DNA of 64,000 nt from Tritrichomonas musculus (lineage: Eukaryota; Parabasalia; Tritrichomonadida; Tritrichomonadidae), in NCBI GenBank assembly GCA_039105265.1, contig JAPFFF010000054.1:434001-498000 (forward strand), in the 5' to 3' direction. Made by a program: the position numbers and the translations under genes. Under the pieces are notes generated by a model that worked only from the letters and a program-made list of their open reading frames with translations, had not been told where the DNA came from and did no database searches. This document shows, in pieces, positions 1 to 9,918 of this stretch. The first letter of the stretch is position 1. Every line of letters begins with the position of its first letter.

Positions 1-72
1 ATTGTGGAGTCCATGGTAAACGACATCCATGTCTTTGCATAATTGGTCTTTCTTAGAAGCAAAAATAGACAT
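1..72 (-). CDS. 5' end of an unknown gene cut by the window edge
   Basis: On the minus strand an ATG at 72 opens a frame that stays open for 24 codons to the window edge. It begins MSIFASKKDQLCKDM and contains no recognisable domain. A TCATT initiator lies at 90-86, with its A about 16 nt before the ATG, the same arrangement as at several convincing genes here. That is the main reason to believe it. The next gene on the same strand (RasGAP) ends at 377, leaving about 300 nt of AT-rich spacer with no other feature. Function cannot be assigned from so short a piece. Confidence 0.5.
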   Translation of the reverse strand, partial: MSIFASKKDQLCKDMDVVYHGLHN

Positions 73-376
73 TATAGAATCAACAAATGAATTGAACAAT
101 GCTAGTCAAAAATCCAATTGTTTTTCAATTAGTAAAATTCATCATATAAAAATCTTATAAACAATTTAAAAAACTCAAAATATTGCTTTTAAAAATGATT
201 GTATTCGTATTTGACAATGGATAAAAAGCATATATGCAAATTATATAGTATCATCGATAATATTTTTAACTTTATGTAGCCAAAACATTAATGCATCGAA
301 ATAAATATTAGTAAATTAAAAAAGATAAAATAACTATTTTGTCAAAAGAGAATCAATTCGAAATAAAATATGATTT

Positions 377-2281
377 TTATTTTTCAATAACTGAAGAAAC
401 GAATTCAGTTAAGAGTTCATCGACATAAATATTTTCGAATCTTAAAGGAGGAGTATAAGCGCTTAAAACTGCTGCGTTTTTCTGAACATAATCTCTAACG
501 ATTACTGCGCTTTTAATTAATTCGTCCTTTGAAATTGTCATTGAATCTTTACCTTTTTTCATGCCTTCTCCTTTGGGTTCTTCGCAAAGTTTTTCAAAGA
601 ACTGAGTAACAAGACTTGAATTCTTATCAATCACAGAGTTCATTAACTCTCTTTCTTTTTGATGTTTTCCAGTTAAATGTTGGTTTTGTCCCACAAAGGC
701 GAGTAATTTTGTAAATTGAATGGTTTTGGCAAGTTCTTTCTTATTAATTGTCATAAGATCAAGTCCAAGATCAACTGGAGAAGTTAAAGCTGGAAAGATG
801 AAACGAAGCAAAACGAGTGCAAAATTGGCTCGAAAAATAAGTTTTGGATCTCTAAATCTCCTTTCTGATAAAAGTCTAAGATATCGGCATAGTGCTCTTA
901 CTGATAAAGGAACCTTGTCAATGTTATCAATAAGAAAAGTAAATGATTTATTGATAAGATTGTCAACAATTTCAAGATCTTTTTCTTCTGGATGATCAAA
1001 ACTCCATGTATCAACTTTTGCTGTTAAATCATATAATCCTCTAATAGTATTTCTCTTGTAGCCTTCACTAACCATGTTGATATAAAAAGTAATTGTCCTG
1101 ATGTAATTATTATTCTTTCTGAACATTTCGTTAAGATCAATTGTTCTATTAATTTCATAATAACTGACAAGCTTGAGAAGCTGCATCTCACGATGCTCTG
1201 ATATAAATAATGTTAATAATGGACGTAAAACTCTCTCAAAGTCTTTATTGTCATCAGAAAATGTGGCATAAAAGGCTAATGAAAATGAATTGTCATAGGA
1301 AGTTACTACACGTGCAATTCCAGAAGCAGCAGCTGCATTAATATTAGGATCAGAACCATAAGAAATGCATGTTTCGACGCATGATTGAATTGAGTCTCTA
1401 GTAGGAGCGGATGAAGGCCATAAAATTTGACGCCATATTACAGGATTGAGTTCTCTGTTGTACTCAGCAAGAGGAGCTTTATTCAAAGTTTCATTCTTTT
1501 TCTTTGAAGCATCCTTATTTGGTTTTATAACTTTGGGTTGGTATACAAGGTCAACATAATCATTTGAATCAACACTCTTTAAATGTAAAACTCTTCCATC
1601 GACATAAGAAGACTCATCATATTCAACAGAAGGCCATGATAATGTATCTGGAGATAAAACTTGAATATCGGTTGGTGACTTGACAATCATGCAACAATCA
1701 TTCGGTGGGCGAACTTGTAACGATCCTGAAGCTAGATCGACTGGTGCTGCAATTCTAACTGGTGCTACTTTTAAAGAAATTGGAATGAAAAAGGAATAAA
1801 CTGTATTTATGAAATCAGAACGTTTGTCTCCACTGTAGTAATCATCGTTAAGTAAAAGTCGATGAAAATGATTGATAACACTTGTTAAAACAAATTTTTG
1901 CCATGGATTAATTGTAGAAATAGCTATATTTGGATATCCTTGAGCGCAAGTGTCGACTTGTGATGTTTCAAAAAGGTGAGAAAGTAGATTTTTAAGACAT
2001 TGTACGCGTTCAATTGGTTTGATTGGCTCTTCGCCTGGAATTAGAACAACTTCTCTTCTAGTTAGATATAGATTTGGGTAAGTTTTATGATCATCTTCAA
2101 TTTTTTGTAAAAGATCAGGTATTGTTAAATTTGGCGGGAAAGACGATTTTAGATAATCAGATAATACGCCATTAGTAAAGCCTGCAGGTTGCTTTGAAAT
2201 TGATATTCTCGATGGAGTTTTGTTTGCAGGAACCGCTGTTATAAAGCTACCATTCAGAGCAAATACATCAAAAGATTCCAT
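377..2281 (-). CDS. Ras GTPase-activating protein (RasGAP domain)
   Basis: This 634-residue protein is predicted to switch off Ras-family GTPases by supplying a catalytic arginine to the GTPase site. The RasGAP fold occupies the middle to C-terminal part, about residues 320-535. Residues 386-388 read MFR followed by KNNNY, which matches the arginine-finger loop (consensus LFR), so R388 is the likely finger. The signature block at about 478-503 (FRANFALVLLRFIFPALTSP) matches the family FLR..PA..P motif. The first 300 residues have no domain I recognise. A TCATT initiator at 2293-2289 places transcription start about 10 nt before the ATG, supporting this start. The frame is uninterrupted. Which GTPase it acts on cannot be told from sequence. 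Confidence 0.85.
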   Translation of the reverse strand: MESFDVFALNGSFITAVPANKTPSRISISKQPAGFTNGVLSDYLKSSFPPNLTIPDLLQKIEDDHKTYPNLYLTRREVVLIPGEEPIKPIERVQCLKNLLSHLFETSQVDTCAQGYPNIAISTINPWQKFVLTSVINHFHRLLLNDDYYSGDKRSDFINTVYSFFIPISLKVAPVRIAAPVDLASGSLQVRPPNDCCMIVKSPTDIQVLSPDTLSWPSVEYDESSYVDGRVLHLKSVDSNDYVDLVYQPKVIKPNKDASKKKNETLNKAPLAEYNRELNPVIWRQILWPSSAPTRDSIQSCVETCISYGSDPNINAAAASGIARVVTSYDNSFSLAFYATFSDDNKDFERVLRPLLTLFISEHREMQLLKLVSYYEINRTIDLNEMFRKNNNYIRTITFYINMVSEGYKRNTIRGLYDLTAKVDTWSFDHPEEKDLEIVDNLINKSFTFLIDNIDKVPLSVRALCRYLRLLSERRFRDPKLIFRANFALVLLRFIFPALTSPVDLGLDLMTINKKELAKTIQFTKLLAFVGQNQHLTGKHQKERELMNSVIDKNSSLVTQFFEKLCEEPKGEGMKKGKDSMTISKDELIKSAVIVRDYVQKNAAVLSAYTPPLRFENIYVDELLTEFVSSVIEK

Positions 2282-2288
2282 TATTTTG

Positions 2289-2293
2289 AATGA
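2289..2293 (-). promoter_or_regulatory. TCATT initiator (Inr) of the RasGAP gene
   Basis: TCATT matches the trichomonad initiator TCA(+1)YW, with the A at 2291, 10 nt from the ATG. Comparable motifs occur at 10434-10438 (Rab), 13067-13063 (H4), 31279-31275, 32361-32365 (TCACT), 39340-39344, 49534-49530 and 49992-49988. Confidence 0.55.
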
Positions 2294-2469
2294 AAAAAAA
2301 TTTTGTAATTTATCAAAAAATTGTATAAATGCATTGAATTTTTTAATATTCGTAATTTCACCTCAAATCAGTTTATTTGTATTGAAAAACGATCATTTAA
2401 AAATTGAACAAAAAAATAAAGATTTTGTTTGATTTATTATTTGTGACTTTAAATAAAAAAAAAGAATTA

Positions 2470-5400
2470 TTAATCTGGCGCTTTTTCATAAATTAATGCA
2501 TCACCGCCTGTTGCACCATGTTTGCCGCAGGTGAATATAAAGAGTATAGCTGTCTCTAAGCAATCATAAAATTGTGACCAGAATTCTTTATTAGGGAATT
2601 CTAGCATTCCAGTTCTAATAAATCCAACTAGAACGCCAATAGTTAGATACAAAACGAAGCCAGCGATTAGAATGAATAAGAAAACGCTTCCTCCAGTGGT
2701 ACCTGATCTTGTAGAAGGTATTGGTTCTGGGGATGGTGTAATTGTTGGTTGTTGTGTTGGTGGCTGAGTTGGTGGCTGGGTTGGTGGCTGGGTTGGTGGC
2801 TGGGTTGGTGGCTGGGTTGGTGGCTTAGAAGTTGGAGTATAGTCCTTAGGGCAAATCATAGATGTATGAGCAAAAATAACTGGTGCTCTAGTTGCTGCTT
2901 GATATCTTCCAACATCATCAAAGTCAACTTTGTTTCCAGGAACACTTTGATTGCAAATGAGTTGAACGTGTGCTTCAAATCCGCCATAACCACCTTCATA
3001 ATTGAGTGATAAGCCTCCTGTGATATCATCTGGAGTAACTAATTGATACTCAAGATTAATTCTAGAATCTCCACAAGAATGGCAATAGCTGCCAGAGGTG
3101 CTGTTGAAGCATCTCCAAAGATTTGCAAGAGTTTCTTCGTTTGAATCGTCAAGGACTTTATAGCCACTTGGAGCTTTGCCTGGTGTCTTTGCATAATATC
3201 TGAAAAGATTTCGTTGGAAGTGTGGGAAAAGACCCATATTGATAACTTCGTCGTGCATTTCGATATCGCCTAAATCAATTGATATGTAGCCTCCATCACT
3301 CTGCTTATAAGAGTATGTATATTGTGGAGTATAGCCAGGTGCTGGTGTTTGACGTGCAGCTGGTGCTGGGGTTGGGATTGGTTCAAATTTGCGAGGGCAA
3401 ACTGCTCCAGAATCAAGGAATGCCTTTAAAATTGGTCCATCTTTGGTTAATTGGTATGCAAGAACAGTTGCGCGATCGAATGGTATTGAGTCATTTCTTT
3501 CATTATAATCGCAATCGATGTCGAAATGTGTGTCAAATCCATAAACACCTCCAAATGTCAATTCAACGCCACGATCTGGATTAGTTGTTGTAAGTGGTTT
3601 CATGTCGTTTAATATACGGACATCGCCAACAGAGTGGCAATATTTTGTTGAATCATCTTCAACCCAGCAAGCCCAAAAGTTTGATTCTGTGGCACCTGCG
3701 CTGCATCTATATCCTGCAGGGCATGGGATAAAATTCCATGGATGAAATTCGGCATAAATCTTTGATTGAAGTCCTTGGAAAACGATTGTCATATCACCTT
3801 TATAAACATCTTGTTGATAATTATTAAGAGGAGTCAGAATATAATGAGTATCGTTGATTACATAGATATCAACTGGATTAACAGATGGTTGTGGTGTTGG
3901 TGTAGGCTCGGCTGGTGCAGTTGGTGCTGGTGGGTGCCAAGCTGGGCGTGGTTTTGGATTATTTGAACCGCAAGCAGCTTTGGCATATACATCGAAAGAT
4001 AGTTCCTTCTTATATAAGTTAACAGTTGATGGTAATCTGAGTGTTTTATCTGAAAGACTTTCATCGCATTTCCAGTTAACAACTGCAGTACGACCAATAT
4101 CAGCATAATAATCAACTTTAACTCCTTCTGTGATATCATAATTGTTCATAAAGTACATACCAATTGTGCTGTTAAGGAGACCATAAGCATCACAATCAAG
4201 TTTGCTTTCATCTTCTGAATCTGGAGCACAAAGATAAATAGTGGCATCTTCATCTCCCTCGCAAAAGGCTCCTTTTGGACAATATATATTGTCGCATGGT
4301 TCATAGTAAAGAACACCATTAACTGTTTTACCACTTACTTGATAAGTAACATCAGTTTTCCAGCCAGCCATGTCACCTTTATCGTAATCAACCATATTTA
4401 AAGTAATTGTAGAACCTTGGTCTATATTTGTATTATTGAAGAAGCATTTTTCAGCTGCTGGGGTTGGATCGGGATAGGGAATTAGGCATGCATTTTGTGA
4501 TTTAGCTCTCATTGTTATATGATCACCATCAAGTGTCATCTTTGAAGCAAAATCAAAATGGTTCATAGGAAGAAAACGGTCGCAGCCAAGCTCAAGTGTC
4601 ATTGATTTTGTTGATTGATTAAAAACAATTTCGACGCCATCAAGGATGTCAGAAAGTGGTGTTATATATTTTCCTTGGTCTTGAATAACGCCGTATGAAG
4701 TGCATGCACGAGTATCTATTTCACAAACCCATGCTGATGAGTAATTAGTATCACCGCATTTATACGAAGGAGGGCATTCCATTCTTTCGCATGGCTGATA
4801 AAAAAGAGTATAGTTTTTACCATTCATAGGAACATTGTGTGAACGAATTCCATATGGTCCACCATTCATTTTAGATAAATCTATATCAATTGAGAAGTTC
4901 ATGTTTGGATCATAACGATCTGTGTATTGACAATTTGGCTTGAATGGATTTGGTGTAGGTGTTGGTGGTTCTACTTTTTGTCCACATCCGTATGCATTGG
5001 CTACAATTATTCTTATTGAAGCTTCGTTTTCATCAATTATATCAAAAATAATTCTGGCACTCGAATCATATTGTGTTTGAGAAGGATCGCACCCAACATC
5101 AAGTCGAACATCAAGTGTAAAATATGTTATATCTGAAATCTTTAAAGGTTCACCAATAGCGTAATAAGTGATGCCATTTGATTTATTAGTAGCATCATAG
5201 AATGTCCAATCCCAAGCATTTTCAGTAATAAGCGCATCGCATTTTTTAGTGGTTTTGTGGCATCGAGCTGCATAAACATCAAATAAATCATCGATAATAG
5301 CGCCATCCATTAAATCGCTCTTTGATAATTCTTTGCAATATCTGAAATAGTAAGTATAATTTCCATCAGGAGAATCTTTGATATCTATTCTTCTATTTCC

Positions 5401-5532
5401 AAAATTGAGAAAAGAATATTGGTAACCATCAATATTGACCTTGCAAAAATCTCTATCAATTGGGTACGAAGCAGAAAGCTTAGTTCTTGTTCTTAAAGAA
5501 TAACTAAGAAAAATGAAAAACGAAAGAATCAT
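2470..5532 (-). CDS. Multi-domain mannose-6-phosphate-receptor-like sorting receptor
   Basis: This 1020-residue type I membrane protein probably binds cargo glycoproteins in the secretory pathway and sorts them to lysosome-like compartments. It starts with a hydrophobic signal sequence (residues 1-15). About five cysteine-rich units follow, at roughly 27-200, 201-360, 361-530, 555-730 and 735-905. Each has the pattern Cys, Tyr/Phe-rich strand, PC, CP..Y.C, W.C, C.S.G, late Cys, which resembles MRH lectin repeats. Proline-rich linkers separate the units, and a TQPP repeat stalk (about 904-935, from a 12-bp DNA repeat) follows. The C-terminus is the most diagnostic part: one membrane segment (948-970), then G-M-L-E-F-PNKEFW and a short tail, as in cation-dependent and cation-independent M6P receptors and MRL1. 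Whether it binds mannose-6-phosphate is not shown. It is compact and unbroken. Confidence 0.75.
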   Translation of the reverse strand: MILSFFIFLSYSLRTRTKLSASYPIDRDFCKVNIDGYQYSFLNFGNRRIDIKDSPDGNYTYYFRYCKELSKSDLMDGAIIDDLFDVYAARCHKTTKKCDALITENAWDWTFYDATNKSNGITYYAIGEPLKISDITYFTLDVRLDVGCDPSQTQYDSSARIIFDIIDENEASIRIIVANAYGCGQKVEPPTPTPNPFKPNCQYTDRYDPNMNFSIDIDLSKMNGGPYGIRSHNVPMNGKNYTLFYQPCERMECPPSYKCGDTNYSSAWVCEIDTRACTSYGVIQDQGKYITPLSDILDGVEIVFNQSTKSMTLELGCDRFLPMNHFDFASKMTLDGDHITMRAKSQNACLIPYPDPTPAAEKCFFNNTNIDQGSTITLNMVDYDKGDMAGWKTDVTYQVSGKTVNGVLYYEPCDNIYCPKGAFCEGDEDATIYLCAPDSEDESKLDCDAYGLLNSTIGMYFMNNYDITEGVKVDYYADIGRTAVVNWKCDESLSDKTLRLPSTVNLYKKELSFDVYAKAACGSNNPKPRPAWHPPAPTAPAEPTPTPQPSVNPVDIYVINDTHYILTPLNNYQQDVYKGDMTIVFQGLQSKIYAEFHPWNFIPCPAGYRCSAGATESNFWACWVEDDSTKYCHSVGDVRILNDMKPLTTTNPDRGVELTFGGVYGFDTHFDIDCDYNERNDSIPFDRATVLAYQLTKDGPILKAFLDSGAVCPRKFEPIPTPAPAARQTPAPGYTPQYTYSYKQSDGGYISIDLGDIEMHDEVINMGLFPHFQRNLFRYYAKTPGKAPSGYKVLDDSNEETLANLWRCFNSTSGSYCHSCGDSRINLEYQLVTPDDITGGLSLNYEGGYGGFEAHVQLICNQSVPGNKVDFDDVGRYQAATRAPVIFAHTSMICPKDYTPTSKPPTQPPTQPPTQPPTQPPTQPPTQQPTITPSPEPIPSTRSGTTGGSVFLFILIAGFVLYLTIGVLVGFIRTGMLEFPNKEFWSQFYDCLETAILFIFTCGKHGATGGDALIYEKAPD
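2757..2823. repeat. 12-bp tandem repeat coding the TQPP stalk
   Basis: Near-perfect copies of GTTGGTGGCTGG lie inside the receptor gene. On the coding strand they specify Thr-Gln-Pro-Pro, forming the proline-rich spacer just outside the membrane segment. The copies are almost identical, so the stalk length is likely to vary between strains. Confidence 0.85.
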
Positions 5533-5787
5533 TTATCGATAATATATTCTCTATTTTTTTTTTCAGGTCATATTTGTTATCAAAAAGTTTTGCGTAAGGT
5601 ATCTATCGTCCCTTTCATTGAAATTTCTATTTGAAAGTTAACTCTCAGTCAACTTTTTAAATATTGCATCAAGTTTCAAATGTTGAATTTTACGGTTAAA
5701 CAATTGGCCTTTTTTATAATCGTCTTTTTAGTATAATGTTTTATCTCTTTAAAATGTTAAATTTTGTGATTTTTTTTTTTAGTCATT

Positions 5788-6387
5788 AAGGGTGTCCAAA
5801 ATGGATATTTTAACCGTTTTTTGGATTTTTTTTTTAAATTTTGGATAACGGTTTTATTTTGAAGTACTACAGGCGGCGCATTTCAAATCGGCCCTTTTAA
5901 CGGATATTTGGCTATAAATTGACCTTCAAAAGTGCTAAAAAGGGCCAATTTGAAATGCGCAGCCTGAATTTGTCTATATATAATTATTAAAAAAAAAACA
6001 ATAAATTCTTTATTTTTGCATATTTTTGTGCATTTGCTGTTAATTAAATTAGTTATGCTTTGGGTTTTTTTAATTTTCTTTGACGCAAAATAAAGAAAAT
6101 GACAGAAATTACAAAAAATCTAAAAAAATTAATGTAAACTATAGAATGGATTTTTCTACATATCCATTCAATGGTTTATTTTGGATTTTCTCAGAAAAAA
6201 TCATTCAATGGTTTACAGTATTCAAAAAAATCCATTCTATGGTTTACATTAAGAACTTTTTGAGAATAAAAATCGTTTTATTAAAACTTTTGATTTATTA
6301 TATGAAAAAATGAAAAATCCAAGCTGGATTTTTTTCCCATCCAGGATAACGGTTATTATACGATAAAATCCAAAATGGACAGGATTA
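5788..6387. mobile_element. 600-bp hAT-like non-autonomous element with 8-bp target duplication
   Basis: TAGTCATT occurs directly at both edges (5780-5787 and 6388-6395). Just inside are imperfect inverted ends sharing TGTCCA(A/T)3TGGAT. The left end reads AAGGGTGTCCAAAATGG, close to the YAGGGGTGTCCAA start common in hAT transposons, and an 8-bp duplication also fits hAT. Inside are nested palindromes: a 30-bp pair around 5870-5898 and 5937-5967, and a 22-bp pair at about 6134-6155 and 6227-6248. No coding sequence is visible, so it would depend on a transposase made elsewhere. The family call is inferred from the ends and duplication size. Confidence 0.6.
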
Positions 6388-6589
6388 TAGTCATTCACTC
6401 TAAAAATGTGTGAACACAAAAACGAGAAAAAAAAATTGTGTTCGAGACATAAGTCAATAAGTATTCTGCGTTCAAATGCGTTTAAGATATAATATTACTT
6501 TATTAATTGTTTCAAAATTAAAAATAGTGTTTTTATTATTCTTTCTCTTTTTTAACATAAGATATTAATATTTATTTGTGGATTTTGAT

Positions 6590-7084
6590 TAGACTTGTTA
6601 TTCTCCGATTCTCGATATCGATAATTGATTGACTTTTTGATATCGATACATAAATATGCACAGATTCTCGAGATCGATTTCAGAGATCGAGAATTTTTTT
6701 TCTCAGCTTTTGATATCAGAATTTTCAATTAAACTTTTTGATAAATATATGATCGTATTTTAATCTCAAATATTTCATAAAAAAGAATGTATTTTTTGAT
6801 TTTAATCTTAAAATAAACATCAATACATTATATTATTTATTTTTAAATATTATAATATCACAAATACCAATTATAAAAAAAGATAAATCTGTTTGAGATC
6901 TCGAGATCTCGGTAATTGATATCAAGTTTACAATTATTTTTATATCACATTTCAAATCTGATATATTGATAATCGATAATCTCGATATCAGATTTGTAAA
7001 CTGATAATCGAGTATCAGATGCAAAAAAGTGACGTTTTTGATATCGATTCTATATATTATATTAATCTCAAAATAACAAGTCTA
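6590..7084. mobile_element. 495-bp MITE with 13-bp inverted ends and 8-bp target duplication
   Basis: Perfect terminal inverted repeats TAGACTTGTTATT (6590-6602, and its complement at 7072-7084) are flanked by direct copies of ATTTTGAT (6582-6589 and 7085-7092). The interior has no credible gene. It is dense in GATATC, ATCGAT, CTCGAG and AGATCT palindromes, which resemble subterminal binding repeats. An 8-bp duplication is usual for hAT elements. Its ends differ from those of the 600-bp element just upstream, so the two are separate families. Confidence 0.75.
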
Positions 7085-7092
7085 ATTTTGAT

Positions 7093-7668
7093 GATTAAAA
7101 ATTTCTTGTTTTTTATGAATATTTTTTTGGGTTTAATGTTGTGCTAGAATGGCCAAAAGATATAGATTATAAATATATCTCAAACCCAAAAAAAAATACA
7201 AAGAAACACGTTTTTGGGTTTTACACATTTTTGAGTGATTTTTAAATTTTTAATTTTTTCAAATATCTATACAAAAAGTTTAAATTATTAGCTTTCAAAA
7301 TTCAAAATTTTAATTCCTCATTTCCACAATAATACCAATTCATTAATATTAAATGAATGGTTTTCACTTCTTAATTTTTTTTTAATTTTAGAATATATAT
7401 ATATATATATAACTATTTGCAATTATTAAATATGATATTAAACTAAAATAAAAAGGAATATGGCACTTTTTGTATTTATATATTCCTTTTTGTTCAGAAT
7501 ATAAATTAATTTCAAGTATCTGAAGTCAACATTTTCATATGAATATCTAAATTAGCAAATGAAATAATTAATAACATGAAAAATACTCTATACTAAAACA
7601 GTATTAAAATAAAAAATGAATATATAACATTAAATTTTATTAAAAATAAATAACAAACACTATATTCA
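7093..7668. other. Gene-free AT-rich spacer
   Basis: About 575 bases between the MITE and the 3' end of the IRE1 gene. It holds a short (TA)n run near 7393-7411 and homopolymer tracts. I see no gene or element in it. Confidence 0.7.
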
Positions 7669-9918
7669 CTAAATCCTCCCGGATCCTTTTTTATCGTATC
7701 TATCTATAAAGTAGTATGTATATAAAAACAAGTTAGGAAACCTCTTATGGAAATAATTAAAGTATTCATCAGCATTCTGTAAAGAAGAGATGCATTTTTT
7801 TCCATTTGGCATTACTGGACTATGAAGCCATTTGTTTCGAATGAAACGAATGAGCTCTGTAGCTGACTCACCTTTGTAATCAGTATGAGTTATAGCGTCT
7901 TGTAAAAGATGTCTGTCCAAAAAATGCATCCAGTTATCACCAACTATCTCAGAACTGTGAGCATTAAAAGTATTAATATATCTGCCACTTCTAGAATCTT
8001 TTGAATGAAGAAAATTGCTTGCATGTGTAATTAAATCAAGTTTTTGGGCACCTGAAAAGAAGAAAGGATGTTTAAGTACTTCTTCTGGTGTTGGTGTTTC
8101 TTCTGCTTCTTCATCATAGTCATATTCATCTCCATTTAAAATTTCATTTTCTTCTAAATTTGATGTGCTTTGGTTTTGATAAGGTTTGTTCGATTTTTTG
8201 ATGTTATTTTTGATGGTATAAGAATTTGTTGAATTACACATCTCTGTTAAAAGATCATAAAGAAGAGGGTCAGAGCATAAATCACTATAATCGCTCTCTT
8301 TAAGATGTTCCTTTACAATCATCCCGATCATTTTGACATCATTAGCACGCTCTGTAATATTTTTCGAAAAATGACAAGAAAGATGAAATCCGCCTAAAAT
8401 TGGCTCGCCTTCGTTATCAGCAAAAATTGCCGATGAATTTATGGAACCATGAACAAGACCTCGCTTAAACATTGCAGACAAAACTTCCATCATTCTTTTG
8501 ATGAACGTTGTAGGATTCATTTTGGAAAAGTGGTATTCAGATAATGGTTGGCAAGCAATAACAATTTTTTCATCACGCTTAACGAAAGCTTTGATTTTTA
8601 AGGAATAAGGATGACTTAATTCACTAACTTCTTTAAGGGCAGTTTCATTAACAGAATTATCATCTGGATCTGCATAAAAGATACTGCACTTTGCATTATT
8701 GAAAGAGCCCAAACTTTGATTGTCATCTGAAACAATGATTTGTATTGATGATGCCAAAGCTGCATTAATTTTTTTGGTATATATTTGAAATAATAAAAGA
8801 GTCAAAAAAATGGAATAGAGAATAATTGAAATTGGCCAGTAATTAAAGTTATAATGTATTGATCCTAACTCTAAGAAGTTAAATGGAAATCCTTCACCCA
8901 TCTGATTCGCTGGGCGTTTAGGATCAACGTTTGATTGTAATGGACCAAATGCAACAAAAGGATTTTTAATATCAAAAATTCCATAACTAAATCTGTCATC
9001 ATTTCTTGGCCCACGAGATCCTGGAAGAGCAGGAAGGCCATATGTTAAAATGTCATAGTGTTTTGGCGTTTTAAGAGGTCTGGAAGGAACTGCAACATTA
9101 TTTCCATTAATGTTCATGAAAGCGACAGATGTGCGGGACATTGGTTGTCCGTCTGAATTCATTTCAAAGCCAAACTTCCCGCAAGATCCAAAAACTGAAA
9201 TTGGGATGCCTTTTAATTGCAATTGAGCTGTAACAGTTCCATTCACTGATATCGTGACCCCGCCATTAAAAGTTGTTGTAACTTTAATTTTATGTTCGTT
9301 TGGAAATTCATTTCCATCATTGTTATGAAAATTGGGACGTGGTATTATATCGAATTCGCTAAATTTAACCATTTTTGATTCGCTTTCAAAAATGTTTAAC
9401 GTATAATCAATACGGAATATAACCCACCCATCATTTGGGGATTTTGATGGCGCATTTCCTTGTGTTGGTATTGTGGAATTAAATGTATACGAGTAAACAA
9501 TTTTTCCTTTATCGTTAACGTAATAAAAAGAGGTGGATTTCCCAGAGGTGAAAATTTCCCCGGTTTCTGTTCGAAAGGGTGAAAAAAAAACCAAATCGCG
9601 AATAGGTAACGGAATTCGTCGATACCCATAATTGTTTATAAAGGTAAATAAAAAACCATCAACTGAAGGAATAAAAGTCGACTTATCGGTTTCAGTTGAA
9701 TCAAAAATGCCGCCACCTGTATCAACAGACCAAATAACCTCGCCGGTTAAAATGTCAATGTAATGAAAATAGCCGTTTGCAGTTGCAATATAAATATACG
9801 AGTCGTCCGTAACACCACACCAATCTGTTGATAAACCTGCTATTGCTATTGTATTATCATTTCCTTCTGATTCTTTGTTAATACAAAAAAAAGGGAAGAA
9901 GAGAAAAAGCAAAATCAT
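7669..9918 (-). CDS. IRE1-type ER stress sensor with degenerate kinase and preserved RNase domain
   Basis: IRE1 senses unfolded protein in the ER lumen and, through its C-terminal KEN RNase, cleaves RNA in the unfolded protein response. This 749-residue protein has a signal peptide (1-13), a luminal propeller-like region (about 25-300), one membrane segment (359-382), a kinase-like region (about 395-617) and a KEN domain (about 618-735). The KEN domain retains the residues matching the human catalytic set: Y681, R694, N695 and H699 in YKGES...RNKWLH. The kinase has lost its active site: no glycine loop, no VAVK lysine, HRD replaced by HGS (490-492), DFG replaced by GFH (about 510-512). It should therefore be a pseudokinase scaffold, activated if at all by nucleotide binding or clustering rather than phosphorylation. 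The acidic insert at about 595-610 is unusual. Confidence 0.85.
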   Translation of the reverse strand: MILLFLFFPFFCINKESEGNDNTIAIAGLSTDWCGVTDDSYIYIATANGYFHYIDILTGEVIWSVDTGGGIFDSTETDKSTFIPSVDGFLFTFINNYGYRRIPLPIRDLVFFSPFRTETGEIFTSGKSTSFYYVNDKGKIVYSYTFNSTIPTQGNAPSKSPNDGWVIFRIDYTLNIFESESKMVKFSEFDIIPRPNFHNNDGNEFPNEHKIKVTTTFNGGVTISVNGTVTAQLQLKGIPISVFGSCGKFGFEMNSDGQPMSRTSVAFMNINGNNVAVPSRPLKTPKHYDILTYGLPALPGSRGPRNDDRFSYGIFDIKNPFVAFGPLQSNVDPKRPANQMGEGFPFNFLELGSIHYNFNYWPISIILYSIFLTLLLFQIYTKKINAALASSIQIIVSDDNQSLGSFNNAKCSIFYADPDDNSVNETALKEVSELSHPYSLKIKAFVKRDEKIVIACQPLSEYHFSKMNPTTFIKRMMEVLSAMFKRGLVHGSINSSAIFADNEGEPILGGFHLSCHFSKNITERANDVKMIGMIVKEHLKESDYSDLCSDPLLYDLLTEMCNSTNSYTIKNNIKKSNKPYQNQSTSNLEENEILNGDEYDYDEEAEETPTPEEVLKHPFFFSGAQKLDLITHASNFLHSKDSRSGRYINTFNAHSSEIVGDNWMHFLDRHLLQDAITHTDYKGESATELIRFIRNKWLHSPVMPNGKKCISSLQNADEYFNYFHKRFPNLFLYTYYFIDRYDKKGSGRI

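Noticed and set aside
6080-6313. 77-residue ORF inside the 600-bp element
   Set aside because: Lies within palindromic noncoding DNA; composition is that of chance AT-rich reading.
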